Source: Acidobacteriota bacterium (lineage in GTDB: Bacteria > Acidobacteriota > Holophagae > Thermotomaculales > Thermotomaculaceae). Taken from it: a DNA stretch of 64,000 nt. Positions 51,642 to 61,400 of this stretch are shown in pieces (position 1 is the stretch's first letter; the number at the start of each line of letters is the position of its first letter). The stretch lies in contig JAADGL010000044.1 in the NCBI GenBank assembly GCA_013152385.1, positions 1 through 64,000 of the forward strand, written 5' to 3'. The position numbers were made by a program, and so were the translations under genes. The notes under the pieces are model-generated. The model saw nothing but the letters and a program-made list of their open reading frames with translations. It was not told the origin of the DNA and searched no databases.

Positions 51642-52580
51642 ATGAAAAGACACTTTCTGCTTCTTGCGGTACTGATATTATTTATTTCACCATGTCCGGC
51701 CCAGTCTGTTATTTTTACCAGAACCATTACACCTCACGGGAAGGTAACATTCTCAAGCCGGCTGAAAAGCCTGCTCTTCGGCAGAAAAAAATCCCGGCAG
51801 ACTCCCTTTTCGGTTGTCCTGCTGAAAAACGGGAACATCGTCATGACAGATATCGAAAACGAATCTGTTGTCCTGCTGGACAAAACAGGGACAATCATAC
51901 GAACGATAAAAAAAATCGGCAAAGTGCCATTCGGTTCGCCTGTCGGAATCTGCCTTGATAAATATGAAAACGTATATGTCTCCGATTCCGCACGGATGGG
52001 AATTATAAAATTTAACGCCTCCCTGAAAAAGGGACAGCTGTTTGCAGCAGTTCCGAATTCCCGCCTGTGCGGAATGGCCTGGATCAAAAACCGGCTGTAC
52101 TGCGCCGATGCCGTTCGGCATCTTGTCCGCTGCTTTGATATCTCCGGAAAACAGATTTTTTCTTTCGGCAAAAGGGGGACAGACACAGGGGAATTCAATT
52201 TCCCCATTGATATCGCCGCAGCAAACGGACAGCTTTATGTGCTGGATGCCTTGAATTTCAGGGTTCAGATTTTTACGCCGTCCGGAAAATTTCTCGGTAC
52301 TTTCGGCGGAAACGGAACCGGCGGCGGGGATTTTTCCAAACCAAAGGCAATTGCCGTCAACCGTCTGGGATATGTTCTGGTTTCAGATGTTTCTTTTGAC
52401 AACATCCAGGTATTTGATGCCGGCGGACGCTTTCTCTATGTTCTGGGCCGCCGGGGGAGCGGCCCGGGACAATTCTGGATGCCGTCGGGAATCGCCTACG
52501 GGTCAGCCACAACCTTTCTTGTTGCCGATACATACAATCACCGAATACAACAATTTGAAATTAAGGGAATAGGCAAATGA
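51642..52580 (+). CDS. Secreted NHL-repeat beta-propeller protein
   Basis: A 312-residue protein with signal peptide ending CPAQS and NHL blades: FGSPVGICLDKYENVYVSDSA, FNFPIDIAAANGQLYVLDALNFRVQIF, FSKPKAIAVNRLGYVLVSDVSF and FWMPSGIAYGSATTFLVADT. It is paralogous to the lipoprotein at 48051 but lacks a lipobox. It directly abuts the barrel gene and overlaps the next cytochrome by 4 nt. Likely a soluble or surface scaffold of the same complex. Confidence 0.87.
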   Translation: MKRHFLLLAVLILFISPCPAQSVIFTRTITPHGKVTFSSRLKSLLFGRKKSRQTPFSVVLLKNGNIVMTDIENESVVLLDKTGTIIRTIKKIGKVPFGSPVGICLDKYENVYVSDSARMGIIKFNASLKKGQLFAAVPNSRLCGMAWIKNRLYCADAVRHLVRCFDISGKQIFSFGKRGTDTGEFNFPIDIAAANGQLYVLDALNFRVQIFTPSGKFLGTFGGNGTGGGDFSKPKAIAVNRLGYVLVSDVSFDNIQVFDAGGRFLYVLGRRGSGPGQFWMPSGIAYGSATTFLVADTYNHRIQQFEIKGIGK

Positions 52581-54271
52581 GAAAACATTTCTTTTTTATA
52601 CTGTACATACCATTGATGCTGTTTTGCACTTCCCCGGGGCATGCGGATGTTGCACAAACCCGCCACAACCTCTCCGCGTCAGGGCCCGGGCCCGTGAAAA
52701 CAACGGAAACAACCGGCATCTGTGTGTTCTGCCACACGCCCCATTCGGCAGCCCCTCTTTCTCCGTTGTGGAACAAGGATATCGGCCCGGTTGTGTATAC
52801 CACTTACAGCAGTTCGACATTAAGCGTTTCTCCGGGACAACCGGACGGTGCGTCCAAACTATGCCTCAGCTGCCATGACGGAACCATCGCCCTGGGAAAT
52901 ATCCGAAACCCGGATGTGACATTCACAATGGCAAATACCTCCGGCGGACTCCTCACCGGAAACAGCGACCTCGGAACAGACCTCTCCAACGATCACCCGG
53001 TATCTTTTGTACCGCAGAGCTCCCCGGAGCTGGTTAATCCCGGCGCCGGCGACCCTGTCACATATGATAAAGCCTCCGGAGAGCTCCAGTGCACAAGCTG
53101 CCATGACCCCCATGATGACCCCAACGGAAATTTCCTTGTCAAAAGCAACATCGGCAGTGCACTGTGCAAAAGCTGTCATCAGAAAAGCATGTACGAAAGC
53201 TGTGACCATAATACCTCCACAGCGACCTGGAACGGCAGCGGAACAAACCCCTGGCCTTTCTCCTCCTATACAAATGTAGCCGACAACTCATGCGGAAACT
53301 GCCATACGCCTCACAATGCGGGCACCCCCCAGCGGCTTCTAACGCAAAACGGCGAAGACGGGGTTTGTAAAGCCTGCCATACCGGAAATGTCGCGGCAAA
53401 AGACATTTACACCGCAATGAACCGCCTGTCCGGTCACTTCACCGAAAACTACAGTGGAATTCATGACCCGGCTGAAAACGTGACCACCATGCCGAAACAT
53501 GTGGAATGCGTTGACTGCCACAACCCCCACGCCGTAAATGGAACCACCTCGGCGGCGCCACTGGTGAACGGTGCCCTCCGGGGGGTTTCCGGGGCTGACC
53601 TGTCGGGAAACGCGGTAAGCGAATCAATCAACCAGTATCAGGTCTGTATCAAATGCCACGGCAGCAATTCCAATTTTAATATCATCCCCTCCACCGACCG
53701 CGTCATTGATACCGCCAACATCCGAATCGCCATCAATCCCTCAAACCCCAGTTATCATCCCATCGCCGCACAGGGACAGGCAAACTCCGTGCCTTCACTC
53801 CGCCCGGCATACACCACGAGTTCCGTCATCTATTGTACCGACTGCCACAACAGCAACACATCCGTCAACGCCGGGGGAACCGGGCCCAACGGCCCCCACG
53901 GCTCCGCCTACGCTTTCATTCTGGAACGGCGCTACGACACCACGGATTACACACAGTATTCAACCGCCGCTTATGCCCTGTGTTTCAAATGCCATGATCC
54001 CAACATCCTCATGTCAAGCCAGAGCACCTTCCGATTGCACTACAGGCACGTGGAAAGCGCGCAGATCCCGTGTTCCGCATGCCACGATCCCCACGGAGTC
54101 CCCGGAGGAAGTACCGCAGACGGAGATCATATCGGCCTGATTAATTTCGACAGAAACATTGTTCACCCCAATTCAAGCGGGCAGCTGAAGCTGGTGATTA
54201 CCAGTACCCGGGGGTATTGCTATTTACGGTGCCACGGACGCAGTCATAATCCCAAAAGATACTGGAGGTAA
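52577..54271 (+). CDS. Dodecahaem cytochrome: OmcE-like module plus haem-rich extension
   Basis: A 564-residue secreted cytochrome. Eleven CxxCH motifs (CVFCH to CSACH) and one C-terminal CX3CH (CYLRCH) are seen. Residues about 25-205 reproduce the OmcE-like tetrahaem module: RHNLSA, CVFCHTPH, PLWN, YSSSTLSVS, LCLSCHDGTIAL, LSNDHPVSF, CTSCHDPHD and SALCKSCHQK. The remaining ~350 residues add seven more CxxCH in a pattern of paired motifs. A filament-like head fused to a larger body suggests an adaptor that starts or anchors the filament at the conduit. ATG overlaps the NHL stop by 4 nt. Confidence 0.88.
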   Translation: MRKHFFFILYIPLMLFCTSPGHADVAQTRHNLSASGPGPVKTTETTGICVFCHTPHSAAPLSPLWNKDIGPVVYTTYSSSTLSVSPGQPDGASKLCLSCHDGTIALGNIRNPDVTFTMANTSGGLLTGNSDLGTDLSNDHPVSFVPQSSPELVNPGAGDPVTYDKASGELQCTSCHDPHDDPNGNFLVKSNIGSALCKSCHQKSMYESCDHNTSTATWNGSGTNPWPFSSYTNVADNSCGNCHTPHNAGTPQRLLTQNGEDGVCKACHTGNVAAKDIYTAMNRLSGHFTENYSGIHDPAENVTTMPKHVECVDCHNPHAVNGTTSAAPLVNGALRGVSGADLSGNAVSESINQYQVCIKCHGSNSNFNIIPSTDRVIDTANIRIAINPSNPSYHPIAAQGQANSVPSLRPAYTTSSVIYCTDCHNSNTSVNAGGTGPNGPHGSAYAFILERRYDTTDYTQYSTAAYALCFKCHDPNILMSSQSTFRLHYRHVESAQIPCSACHDPHGVPGGSTADGDHIGLINFDRNIVHPNSSGQLKLVITSTRGYCYLRCHGRSHNPKRYWR

Positions 54272-54276
54272 CAGTT

Positions 54277-55569
54277 ATGAGAAGCGGAATTTTTATATGT
54301 ACCTGTTTCATTATAATGGCTTTTATTCCGGCACGGGGAGAAAATTGCATTACATCCAAATGCCACAGCAATTTCAAGAAAATGCGCATTCTCCATTCTC
54401 CGGTGGAAGACGGCTGCGATTCCTGCCATGAAGAAACAGGGAAACACAAATTCAATCCGATGCCGGATCACATTCAGGAGCTCTGCTACCAGTGCCATGA
54501 CAGTGTAGAAGAAGGTAAGCACATTCATCCGGCAATTTCCGATGACGGTTGTCTCGCATGCCACAACCCCCACGGAGGCAGCACTAAAGAGCTTCTCACC
54601 GAAGATACTGTCGCCGCACTGTGTTTCACCTGCCATGATCAGGACAATTTCACCGGCAAACACGTCCACGGGCCTGTGGAAGCGGGAGAATGCACGGATT
54701 GCCATAATCCGCACTCCTCCGACCATGCCTCCCTGCTGAAAAAAGAGCAGCCGGCCCTGTGTACCGACTGCCATTCGGACAAGGATTTCTCGGACGGGAA
54801 ACGTCACATGCACAGCGCACTGGAAGATGGCTGCACAGAGTGCCACAGCCCCCATGCATCGGCTTTCCAGTACCAGTTGAAAAACAAACCGGGGAAAATC
54901 TGCGCCGACTGCCATGAAGATGTCGTAAACCACGCCGCACAATCAAAAGTAAAACACGCACCGGTTGTTGACAAACGCACCTGCCTGAACTGTCACGATC
55001 CCCACGGGTCAAAAAATGACAACAACCTGTATAAAAATGTCCCGGAATTGTGCTTCGGGTGTCACAACAAAGCAATGCCCGGCCCGGACGGACGCCAATT
55101 TAACGTATTCCGGATCATAAAAAACGGGACAACAATTCATCCGCCGGTGGAAGACGGGGAATGCGGTTCCTGCCACAATCCTCACGGATCAGATATAAAC
55201 AGTATTCTGACCGCAGAATTTCCCGCACGTTTTTATGCACCTTTCAAAGATAATACCTACGCATTATGTTTTCAATGCCATGATGAAAGCCTTGTCACCA
55301 CTGAAAAAGCTGAAAACGATGAAACCGGTTTCCGAAACGGTACCCGAAACCTGCACTACCTTCATGTTGACCGGGAAAAAGGCCGGAGCTGCCGCGTGTG
55401 CCACATGATTCATGCCGGAAAAAATCCCAGGCTGATCCGAACTGAAACACCCTTCGGAAAATGGAACATTCCCATCGGGTTTAAAAAGACGAAGACAGGG
55501 GGCAGCTGCAGCCCGGGATGCCACAAAACCTATCAATATGACAGAATAACCCCGGTGAAACGCCCGTGA
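54277..55569 (+). CDS. Multihaem cytochrome with 15 haem-type motifs
   Basis: A 430-residue exported cytochrome, preceded by GGAGG at the end of the prior gene. Thirteen CxxCH motifs are joined by CITSKCH (CX4CH) at the mature N-terminus and CSPGCH (CX3CH) at the C-terminus. The body is a chain of doubled-CxxCH units, for example DGCLACHNPHGGS...LCFTCHD and ECTDCHNPHSS...LCTDCHSD, each with HxHxP turns between pairs. Such proteins form long electron wires in the periplasm or through barrels. With about one haem per 29 residues it is likely the main wire of the locus. CX3CH/CX4CH use is rare and may need a matched lyase. Confidence 0.88.
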   Translation: MRSGIFICTCFIIMAFIPARGENCITSKCHSNFKKMRILHSPVEDGCDSCHEETGKHKFNPMPDHIQELCYQCHDSVEEGKHIHPAISDDGCLACHNPHGGSTKELLTEDTVAALCFTCHDQDNFTGKHVHGPVEAGECTDCHNPHSSDHASLLKKEQPALCTDCHSDKDFSDGKRHMHSALEDGCTECHSPHASAFQYQLKNKPGKICADCHEDVVNHAAQSKVKHAPVVDKRTCLNCHDPHGSKNDNNLYKNVPELCFGCHNKAMPGPDGRQFNVFRIIKNGTTIHPPVEDGECGSCHNPHGSDINSILTAEFPARFYAPFKDNTYALCFQCHDESLVTTEKAENDETGFRNGTRNLHYLHVDREKGRSCRVCHMIHAGKNPRLIRTETPFGKWNIPIGFKKTKTGGSCSPGCHKTYQYDRITPVKRP

Positions 55570-55774
55570 AACCGGAAATCCGGCCTCCCGAACTACCGGG
55601 GAGGCAGAAAAATGTGCGGGGAAGGATACGATTGATTTGGAGTTAACAACATAAACCCCGATACGCCCCGTAGTTGATCAACCGGGCGCGGACGTCCGGA
55701 AAAGGGGGGTGAAAGGCGGTTGCCGGAATCCGGGGCAGAAACCGGAACCGCTCAAAACAATACAGGAGACAAAA

Positions 55775-56314
55775 ATGAAAAGGAAAAAGCTTATTCCAAT
55801 CGGCAGGGAGCTCCGCTTCATTGCCTTTGTCACTGTAGCCGTTCTTCTCAGCTCACTGGCCGGTATCGGAGTTATCGCAATTGTTTTCAACCGGGAGCTT
55901 GGGAGTGGTTTTGCCGAATCATTTTATACTATCCGAAGCCTTTACAGAAACCTTAACGCAATCAGCACACTGGCAATTCTGCTGCAGCTGGCGGTTTCCG
56001 TAGCGATTCTCTACCTCGCGGCACTTCATTACAGCCACAAAATATCCGGCCCGATGTACCGGTTCAGAACCATCCTGAACAGCTATCTCGAAGGACATCC
56101 GGCAAATCGGATTGCGTTTCGATCCGATGATTTTCTGAAACCCCTTGCGGAAATGCTGCAATCCGTTATTTCCCGGGAACAAAAAAGAAAAAAACAGGAA
56201 GAAACCATCCTGGAATTGCTGGAAAAAGACCCGCCCGCAGCTGGAGAAGACCGGGAAAAATTCATTCTGAAACTCCGGAAACATGCCGATGAAATGGAGG
56301 CGGACGATGCGTAG
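55775..56314 (+). CDS. Two-helix HAMP-like membrane protein 1
   Basis: A 179-residue protein from ATG 55775 with AGGAG upstream. Two membrane helices (about 18-38 and 58-78) bracket a short periplasmic loop. The following HYSHKISGPMYRFRTILNSYLEG matches the GP-containing opening of HAMP-type signal linkers, then helical coils run to the end with no output domain. A 205-nt gap precedes it with only weak hairpins (GCCTCCC/GGGAGGC near 55583). Similar stubs accompany multihaem cytochrome genes in other anaerobes. It may tether or tune the inner-membrane cytochrome encoded next. Confidence 0.7.
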   Translation: MKRKKLIPIGRELRFIAFVTVAVLLSSLAGIGVIAIVFNRELGSGFAESFYTIRSLYRNLNAISTLAILLQLAVSVAILYLAALHYSHKISGPMYRFRTILNSYLEGHPANRIAFRSDDFLKPLAEMLQSVISREQKRKKQEETILELLEKDPPAAGEDREKFILKLRKHADEMEADDA

Positions 56315-57116
56315 GGAATTTTCCGCAATCTGGACAGCTCTCTTCCTGGCAAGCGCCGCCACACTGGTATTTGTCGCCACCGGCAGCCACAAAGAAAAAC
56401 ACCACTTTGAAAACCGGTGCAACAGTTGTCACCTCGGCATGAAAGACCCCTCAATCATGATCCGGGACGTGGACATCCTCTGTCTCCGCTGCCACCCGGA
56501 CGAAAATTCCCGGTCTCATCCATCGGATTTCCGGGTAAAAGGAAAACTCCCGGAACAATTCCCACTGGTTGACGGGAAAATGATGTGCAGTACCTGCCAC
56601 TATGCGCACCGGATGATGGGCACAGAAAACACACAGAAACTGGCTGCCGCCTCATATCCTTACCTCCTGCGATTCCCCGAAACAGGAAAACGCTTCTGCT
56701 TTCAGTGCCATACAGCTGACAGCTTTGTCTGTAACTGCGGCAGTCACGGAACATCGCTGGGCCTTGCCCACACCAAAACCATTCCGCCGGAACTTCTTCA
56801 CCTGCTGGATCAAAGCTCCCGGAACTGCCTGGCCTGCCATGACGGCACAATCTCCCGAAACGTGGAAACCGGCGGCGCGTCCTGGGAACACGCGGGAGGA
56901 ATCGGACTCAGCCACCCCATCGGCGTTTATTATGCCGACGCATGGCGGAAAGACAGAAAACGCTATCATCCGGAAGCCTCTCTGCCGAAAGCCCTGCGCC
57001 TGGTAAACGGAAAAATCGAATGTGTAACCTGCCATGACCATTATTCCAAACGGAAAGGATTACTGGTCATGGATAACAGCGGCAGCCGCCTGTGCCTGTC
57101 GTGCCACAATTTATAG
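56307..57116 (+). CDS. Membrane-anchored heptahaem cytochrome
   Basis: A 269-residue cytochrome starting at ATG 56307, 6 nt after GGAGG. One N-terminal helix (about 7-25) is probably an uncleaved anchor. Seven CxxCH motifs follow: CNSCH, CLRCH, CSTCH, CFQCH, CLACH, CVTCH and CLSCH. The last three with CLACHDGTIS, LSHPIGVYY and ECVTCHDHY resemble the C-terminal part of the OmcE-like fold. It is the best candidate in this locus for taking electrons at the inner membrane. It overlaps the previous gene by 8 nt. Confidence 0.86.
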   Translation: MRREFSAIWTALFLASAATLVFVATGSHKEKHHFENRCNSCHLGMKDPSIMIRDVDILCLRCHPDENSRSHPSDFRVKGKLPEQFPLVDGKMMCSTCHYAHRMMGTENTQKLAAASYPYLLRFPETGKRFCFQCHTADSFVCNCGSHGTSLGLAHTKTIPPELLHLLDQSSRNCLACHDGTISRNVETGGASWEHAGGIGLSHPIGVYYADAWRKDRKRYHPEASLPKALRLVNGKIECVTCHDHYSKRKGLLVMDNSGSRLCLSCHNL

Positions 57117-57125
57117 GATAAAAAA

Positions 57126-57659
57126 ATGGCTAAAAACAGAAGACAGATTTATTTTGTCGACAGATTGTTTCAGCGGCGGTTTATTCTTCTTTTTGTTATT
57201 GTTGCCGTCCTGATCACAGCAGGGAATACACTGTTTTATTTTCTGGACCTGAGGCCGGCGGTGGAATCCGCCATGTACCGCAGCCACATCACAATCCACA
57301 ACCCCGGTGAAATCGTCTTTCAGCACGCAATGCGATTCTCAATCGTAATCAGTATCTCAATCATAGTCATTGTTATTATTTTCTACTCCATTATGAGGTA
57401 TCGGCTGGAACGGTTTCTCCGTTACCTCACTTTACGCATGGAAAACCTGATTCACGGAATCGGACGGAATGAGACCATTATCCGGCACCCCGGAGAGGAG
57501 TTTCAGGGCCTTGCCCCCGTACTGCTGGAGTTCATGTATGTTGTGGACCGGAATTTCGAGCGAAAACAAAAAATTGCCGCGGCTTTACGAAACTACTGCC
57601 AAAAACCGGATCCCGGCAGCCGGGAATACATTGTCTCCCTTCTGAAAGAAGCAGAGTAA
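57126..57659 (+). CDS. Two-helix HAMP-like membrane protein 2
   Basis: A 177-residue protein with helices at about 19-40 and 70-92 around a periplasmic loop containing AVESAMYRSHITIHNPGEIV. The cytoplasmic side starts RYRLERFLRYLTLRMENLIHG, a HAMP-like coil, then a helical tail without output domain. Layout parallels the protein at 55775, and the pair brackets the heptahaem gene. It closes the locus; AGGAT precedes the ATG. Confidence 0.7.
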   Translation: MAKNRRQIYFVDRLFQRRFILLFVIVAVLITAGNTLFYFLDLRPAVESAMYRSHITIHNPGEIVFQHAMRFSIVISISIIVIVIIFYSIMRYRLERFLRYLTLRMENLIHGIGRNETIIRHPGEEFQGLAPVLLEFMYVVDRNFERKQKIAAALRNYCQKPDPGSREYIVSLLKEAE

Positions 57660-57814
57660 AGAAAAAACCCGGAAAAACGGGATATCTCAGGTAATTTCCG
57701 GACGAATTATATCCATTTCCCTTTTTTCTTTCTGGTTTTTGCATCCGGCCTCCTGTATTCTTGAAAACGTCGGCATTTCCCGGCCGGAATGCAGTAATGG
57801 GGGAGAATCTGAAA

Positions 57815-58312
57815 ATGAAACGCGTTTTCTTTCGATGGCTGTTGGATCTTTACCCGCCGTATCTCGGGGCGGGAATCCGAATAAAGTCAATTTCACCTGA
57901 TTTCCGGAAAATTACAGTTCAGATGAAACTCCACTGGTATAATCGGAACTACGTGGGCACACATTTCGGCGGCAGCCTGTACAGCATGACAGATCCGTTT
58001 TACATGTTGATGCTGATTAAAAACCTGGGGCCGGGATACGTTGTCTGGGACAAAGCCGCATCCATTGAGTTCCTGAAACCGGGTACGGGGAAAATGTCAG
58101 TATCTTTCCAACTCACGAAAGAAATGCTGGAAAGCGTGAAAAAGAACACGGCGGCGGGTCAAAAATTCACACCGACATGGACAGTTGACATCAAAAACGA
58201 AAGTGGAGAAGTAATTGCAAAGATCCGAAAAACCCTCTATGTCCGAAAAAAAAGAGGTCTGCGGGCAGAACCCGGCGCCGCAGCGTACAAAACTGTCCCA
58301 TTCGGAGAGTGA
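57815..58312 (+). CDS. DUF4442 thioesterase-fold protein
   Basis: A 165-residue protein of the DUF4442/PaaI-like hotdog fold. I prefer ATG 57815, about 10 nt after GGGGGAG, over an upstream in-frame start. HWYNRNYVGTHFGGSLYSMTDPFYMLML is the signature, with the catalytic-region Asn/Gly/Asp. Members are probably acyl-CoA thioesterases of unknown substrate. It follows the cytochrome locus by 155 nt and probably is not part of it. Confidence 0.85.
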   Translation: MKRVFFRWLLDLYPPYLGAGIRIKSISPDFRKITVQMKLHWYNRNYVGTHFGGSLYSMTDPFYMLMLIKNLGPGYVVWDKAASIEFLKPGTGKMSVSFQLTKEMLESVKKNTAAGQKFTPTWTVDIKNESGEVIAKIRKTLYVRKKRGLRAEPGAAAYKTVPFGE

Positions 58313-58326
58313 AGAGAAGTGTTATC

Positions 58327-58355
58327 TTGTAATTCGGCTGGAAACCCTCTATACT
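58327..58355 (+). promoter_or_regulatory. Promoter of the giant hybrid kinase
   Basis: TTGTAA (58327-58332), 17-nt spacer, TATACT (58350-58355), about 60 nt before the ATG. A GGAG site lies about 10 nt before it. Confidence 0.55.
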
Positions 58356-58416
58356 TACATCAGTTATTCATCCGGTTGAATCATGGGATTGTTTTTGGAT
58401 ACGGAGAGTTGATGTT

Positions 58417-61400
58417 ATGAATTCACCCCATCCCGCCCCCCCCGGTTCCAATGCCGGGGAGGTGATGGAAGCTGTTCGAAAAATTACGCTGAAAACAAGG
58501 GGAACAACTGCTGAAGATGTATTGCAGCAACTTACAATAGCTATCGCAGAGGTTTTGTATGCGGACTTCATATTTGTCGGGAAAATTGACGAGGGGTCTC
58601 CTGTTATTCAGGCTGTCGCACAAAGCACAAAGAAAATAGATTCCGAAACTGTTCAATTCAGGCTCACCCGCCCTCTTCTCCGGAAATTATCAAAACCCGA
58701 ACTCATCATACTCAATGATGCGGAAGTGAAAGCATGTCTCACGGAAAACGAAAGTATCGGAGCCAGCCGGTCCACCTGCGCAGGTGTTCCGCTCCGCGAC
58801 AGTCAGAATGCTGCGATCGGCCTCATGATTGCGGCATTCCACAATTACCCGAAACACCTTTCTCTGGTGAAAGATGTTTTGCAGATTTTTGCCACAAGAG
58901 CTTCCGTAGAACTGGAACGACTGGAGCTGGAAAAAAAATTAACCCTGTCCGAAGCACGTTACCGGCACTTTTTTACCGAGGACCTGACCGGGGATTTTGT
59001 CACTTCTCCGGATGGGCGCATTCTTGAAGCAAACCCTGAATTTCTGCGGATTTTCGGGTTCAGCTCCCTGGAAGAGGCAAAAGCAACACCGGTTTCCCGA
59101 CTTTATCAAAAAGAAAGTGACCGGACACAAATGCTGACACTGCTCCGGAAACACCGGAATTTGAAAGGGATTGAAGGACAGGCACTGCGAATTGACGGAC
59201 ATCCCATCTTGATCCGTGAAAATATTGCCGGAAGTTTTGATTCCGATGGAAATCTAACAGGAATTCACGGATATCTGATTGACATAACCAGGGAGCACTC
59301 TACCGTTCAGGAACTGCGTGCTACCCGGAAAATTATTGAAGAAAGTCCCGCAGTTGTTTTTGTATGGCGAAATGAACCGGGATGGCCGGTGGAATTTGTA
59401 ACGGAAAACGTGGTAAAACTCTGCGGCTGCACTGCCGCCGAGCTGAAATCCGGAAATATATCGTATGCCGACCTGATTCACCCGGATGATTTGGAAAAAG
59501 TGAAAACCAGTGTCTGCAGGGCACTGGATGATCCGAATCCCCAGGCTCTTTCCCACATGAGCTATCGTCTCATGCATCAAGACGGTTCCGTTGTCTGGGT
59601 CAATGATCATTCTTTTGTACAACGGGATGAAACGGGAAATGTCGTGCGCTTTCACGGCGTTGTCCTGGACATCACCGGACAGATGAAAATGGAAAAAGCG
59701 TTGGAAGAATCACAGCAGAGGTATCAACGCCTGTTTGAATCGGCACCGGATGCAATTTTCCTCGCCGACACAAAAACCGGAATTATCGTGGACGCAAACC
59801 CCGCCGCAGAACAGTTGCTCCGGCAAAAACGCAGTGAAATTATCGGAATGCACCAGTCGAAACTCCATCCCGAAACACCGGAAAAACAGGGACAGAGGGA
59901 TTTTCAAAACCATGTAAAAGAAGCCCTTCTCTCTGGAAACACACGGCTTCTAAGACAGGAAGTTGTTTGCAGCGGCAATCGCCTCGTTCCGGTGGAAATC
60001 CGTGCAGAAGCCGTTGAAGTAAACGGGCGAACGCTGTTGCAGGGTGTGTTTCGGGACATCAGCGAGCGAATCCAGGCGGAGAAAGAGCTTACTGCCAGAG
60101 AAGTCCGCTACCAGACCCTGGTGGAAACATCCCCGGACCCGATTTACGTTCTTCAGGGACACCAACTGAAAATGGTAAACAAAGCCTGGGAAAAAATGTT
60201 CGGGTACAGCCGTGAAGAAGCCTTGTCCGCTTCCTTTGATATCCTGAAAATCATTGCACCGGACTGCCTTGAAATGGTAAAAGAAAAATTTGCCACACCT
60301 GACGGAAAAAAACCGGATATGAGCCATTATGAACTGGGAGTTGTGACCCGCAGCGGAGAACGGCTGGATCTTGATGTGGTGGTGGCACAAATCGAATGGG
60401 AAGGGAAACCTGCCGTACAGGGAATTTACCGGGATATCACTGAAATCCGAAACCGGGAACGGGAATTGGAAGAACAGAGGCTGCGCCTGGAGCTGGCTCA
60501 GCAGGTCACAAAAATCGGTTTTTTTGACTGGGATTTGAAAAAAAACCGTATTCTGATTTCCGATGAAGCTGCCACCATGTACGGATTGGAACCGGAAATG
60601 CGGCTCACCACACCGGAAGGCATTTCCCCCCTTGTGGCAGAAGAAGACAGCAAAATAGTGGATCAGGCAATCCGCAAAACCCTTGAAACCGGCGAACCCT
60701 ACGATGTTGTCCACCGGGTTAACCGCGTGTCGGACGGAAAACAGATTTGGATCCATGCCCGGGGACATCTGATTGTTGAAAACGGCTGCGCGGTCCGGCT
60801 GCTTGGAACAGCACAGGAGATTACGGAACAGAAAGAAGCGGAACTCAGACTTCGGGACAGCGAAGAAAAGTTCCGGGCCCTGGCGGAATCCGCTCCGGTG
60901 GCAATCATGATCTACCAGAAAGACCAATTTGTTTATGCCAATCCCGGGGCGTGTGAAATCACCGGGTATTCAACCGATGAATTATACCGGATGCACTGGT
61001 GGTCCATTGTCCATCCGAAAGACTTGGAAACGGTAAAAAAACGGGGCCGCGCACGGCTGAACAGGAAAGATGTTCCGAATTCATATGAATTCAGGATTTT
61101 ACAGAAAAACCACAATGTACGATGGATGAATTTTACCGCCAGTTACATTGAATACAAAGGCAATCCGGCCGGTATTATCGTCGGCATTGACATCACAGAC
61201 CGGAAAGAAGTGGAATTCCGGCTGCGCCGGAACGAAGCCCGGCTTAAAGTTTTGTTTGAACAATCACCGGTATCGTTATGGGAAGAGGATTTTTCAGAAA
61301 TTAAGAGACAGCTGGAAATACTCCGGAAAGAAGGGATATCAGACCTCCAAACTTACCTTGACCGGCATCCTGAAAAATTCCGGGAATTGATTCACAGTGT

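Noticed and set aside
55570-55774. Possible riboswitch (c-di-GMP or cGAMP type) before the HAMP-like stub
   Set aside because: Several GC hairpins exist, but the conserved GEMM core sequences were not found and no terminator or anti-terminator pair is visible.
56720-56760. CNCGSH in the heptahaem protein as an extra haem site
   Set aside because: The spacing is not a CxxCH or a known variant; left out of the motif count.
57660-57690. Hairpin CCCG/CGGG as terminator of the cytochrome locus
   Set aside because: Only 4 bp with no T-run after it on the plus strand.
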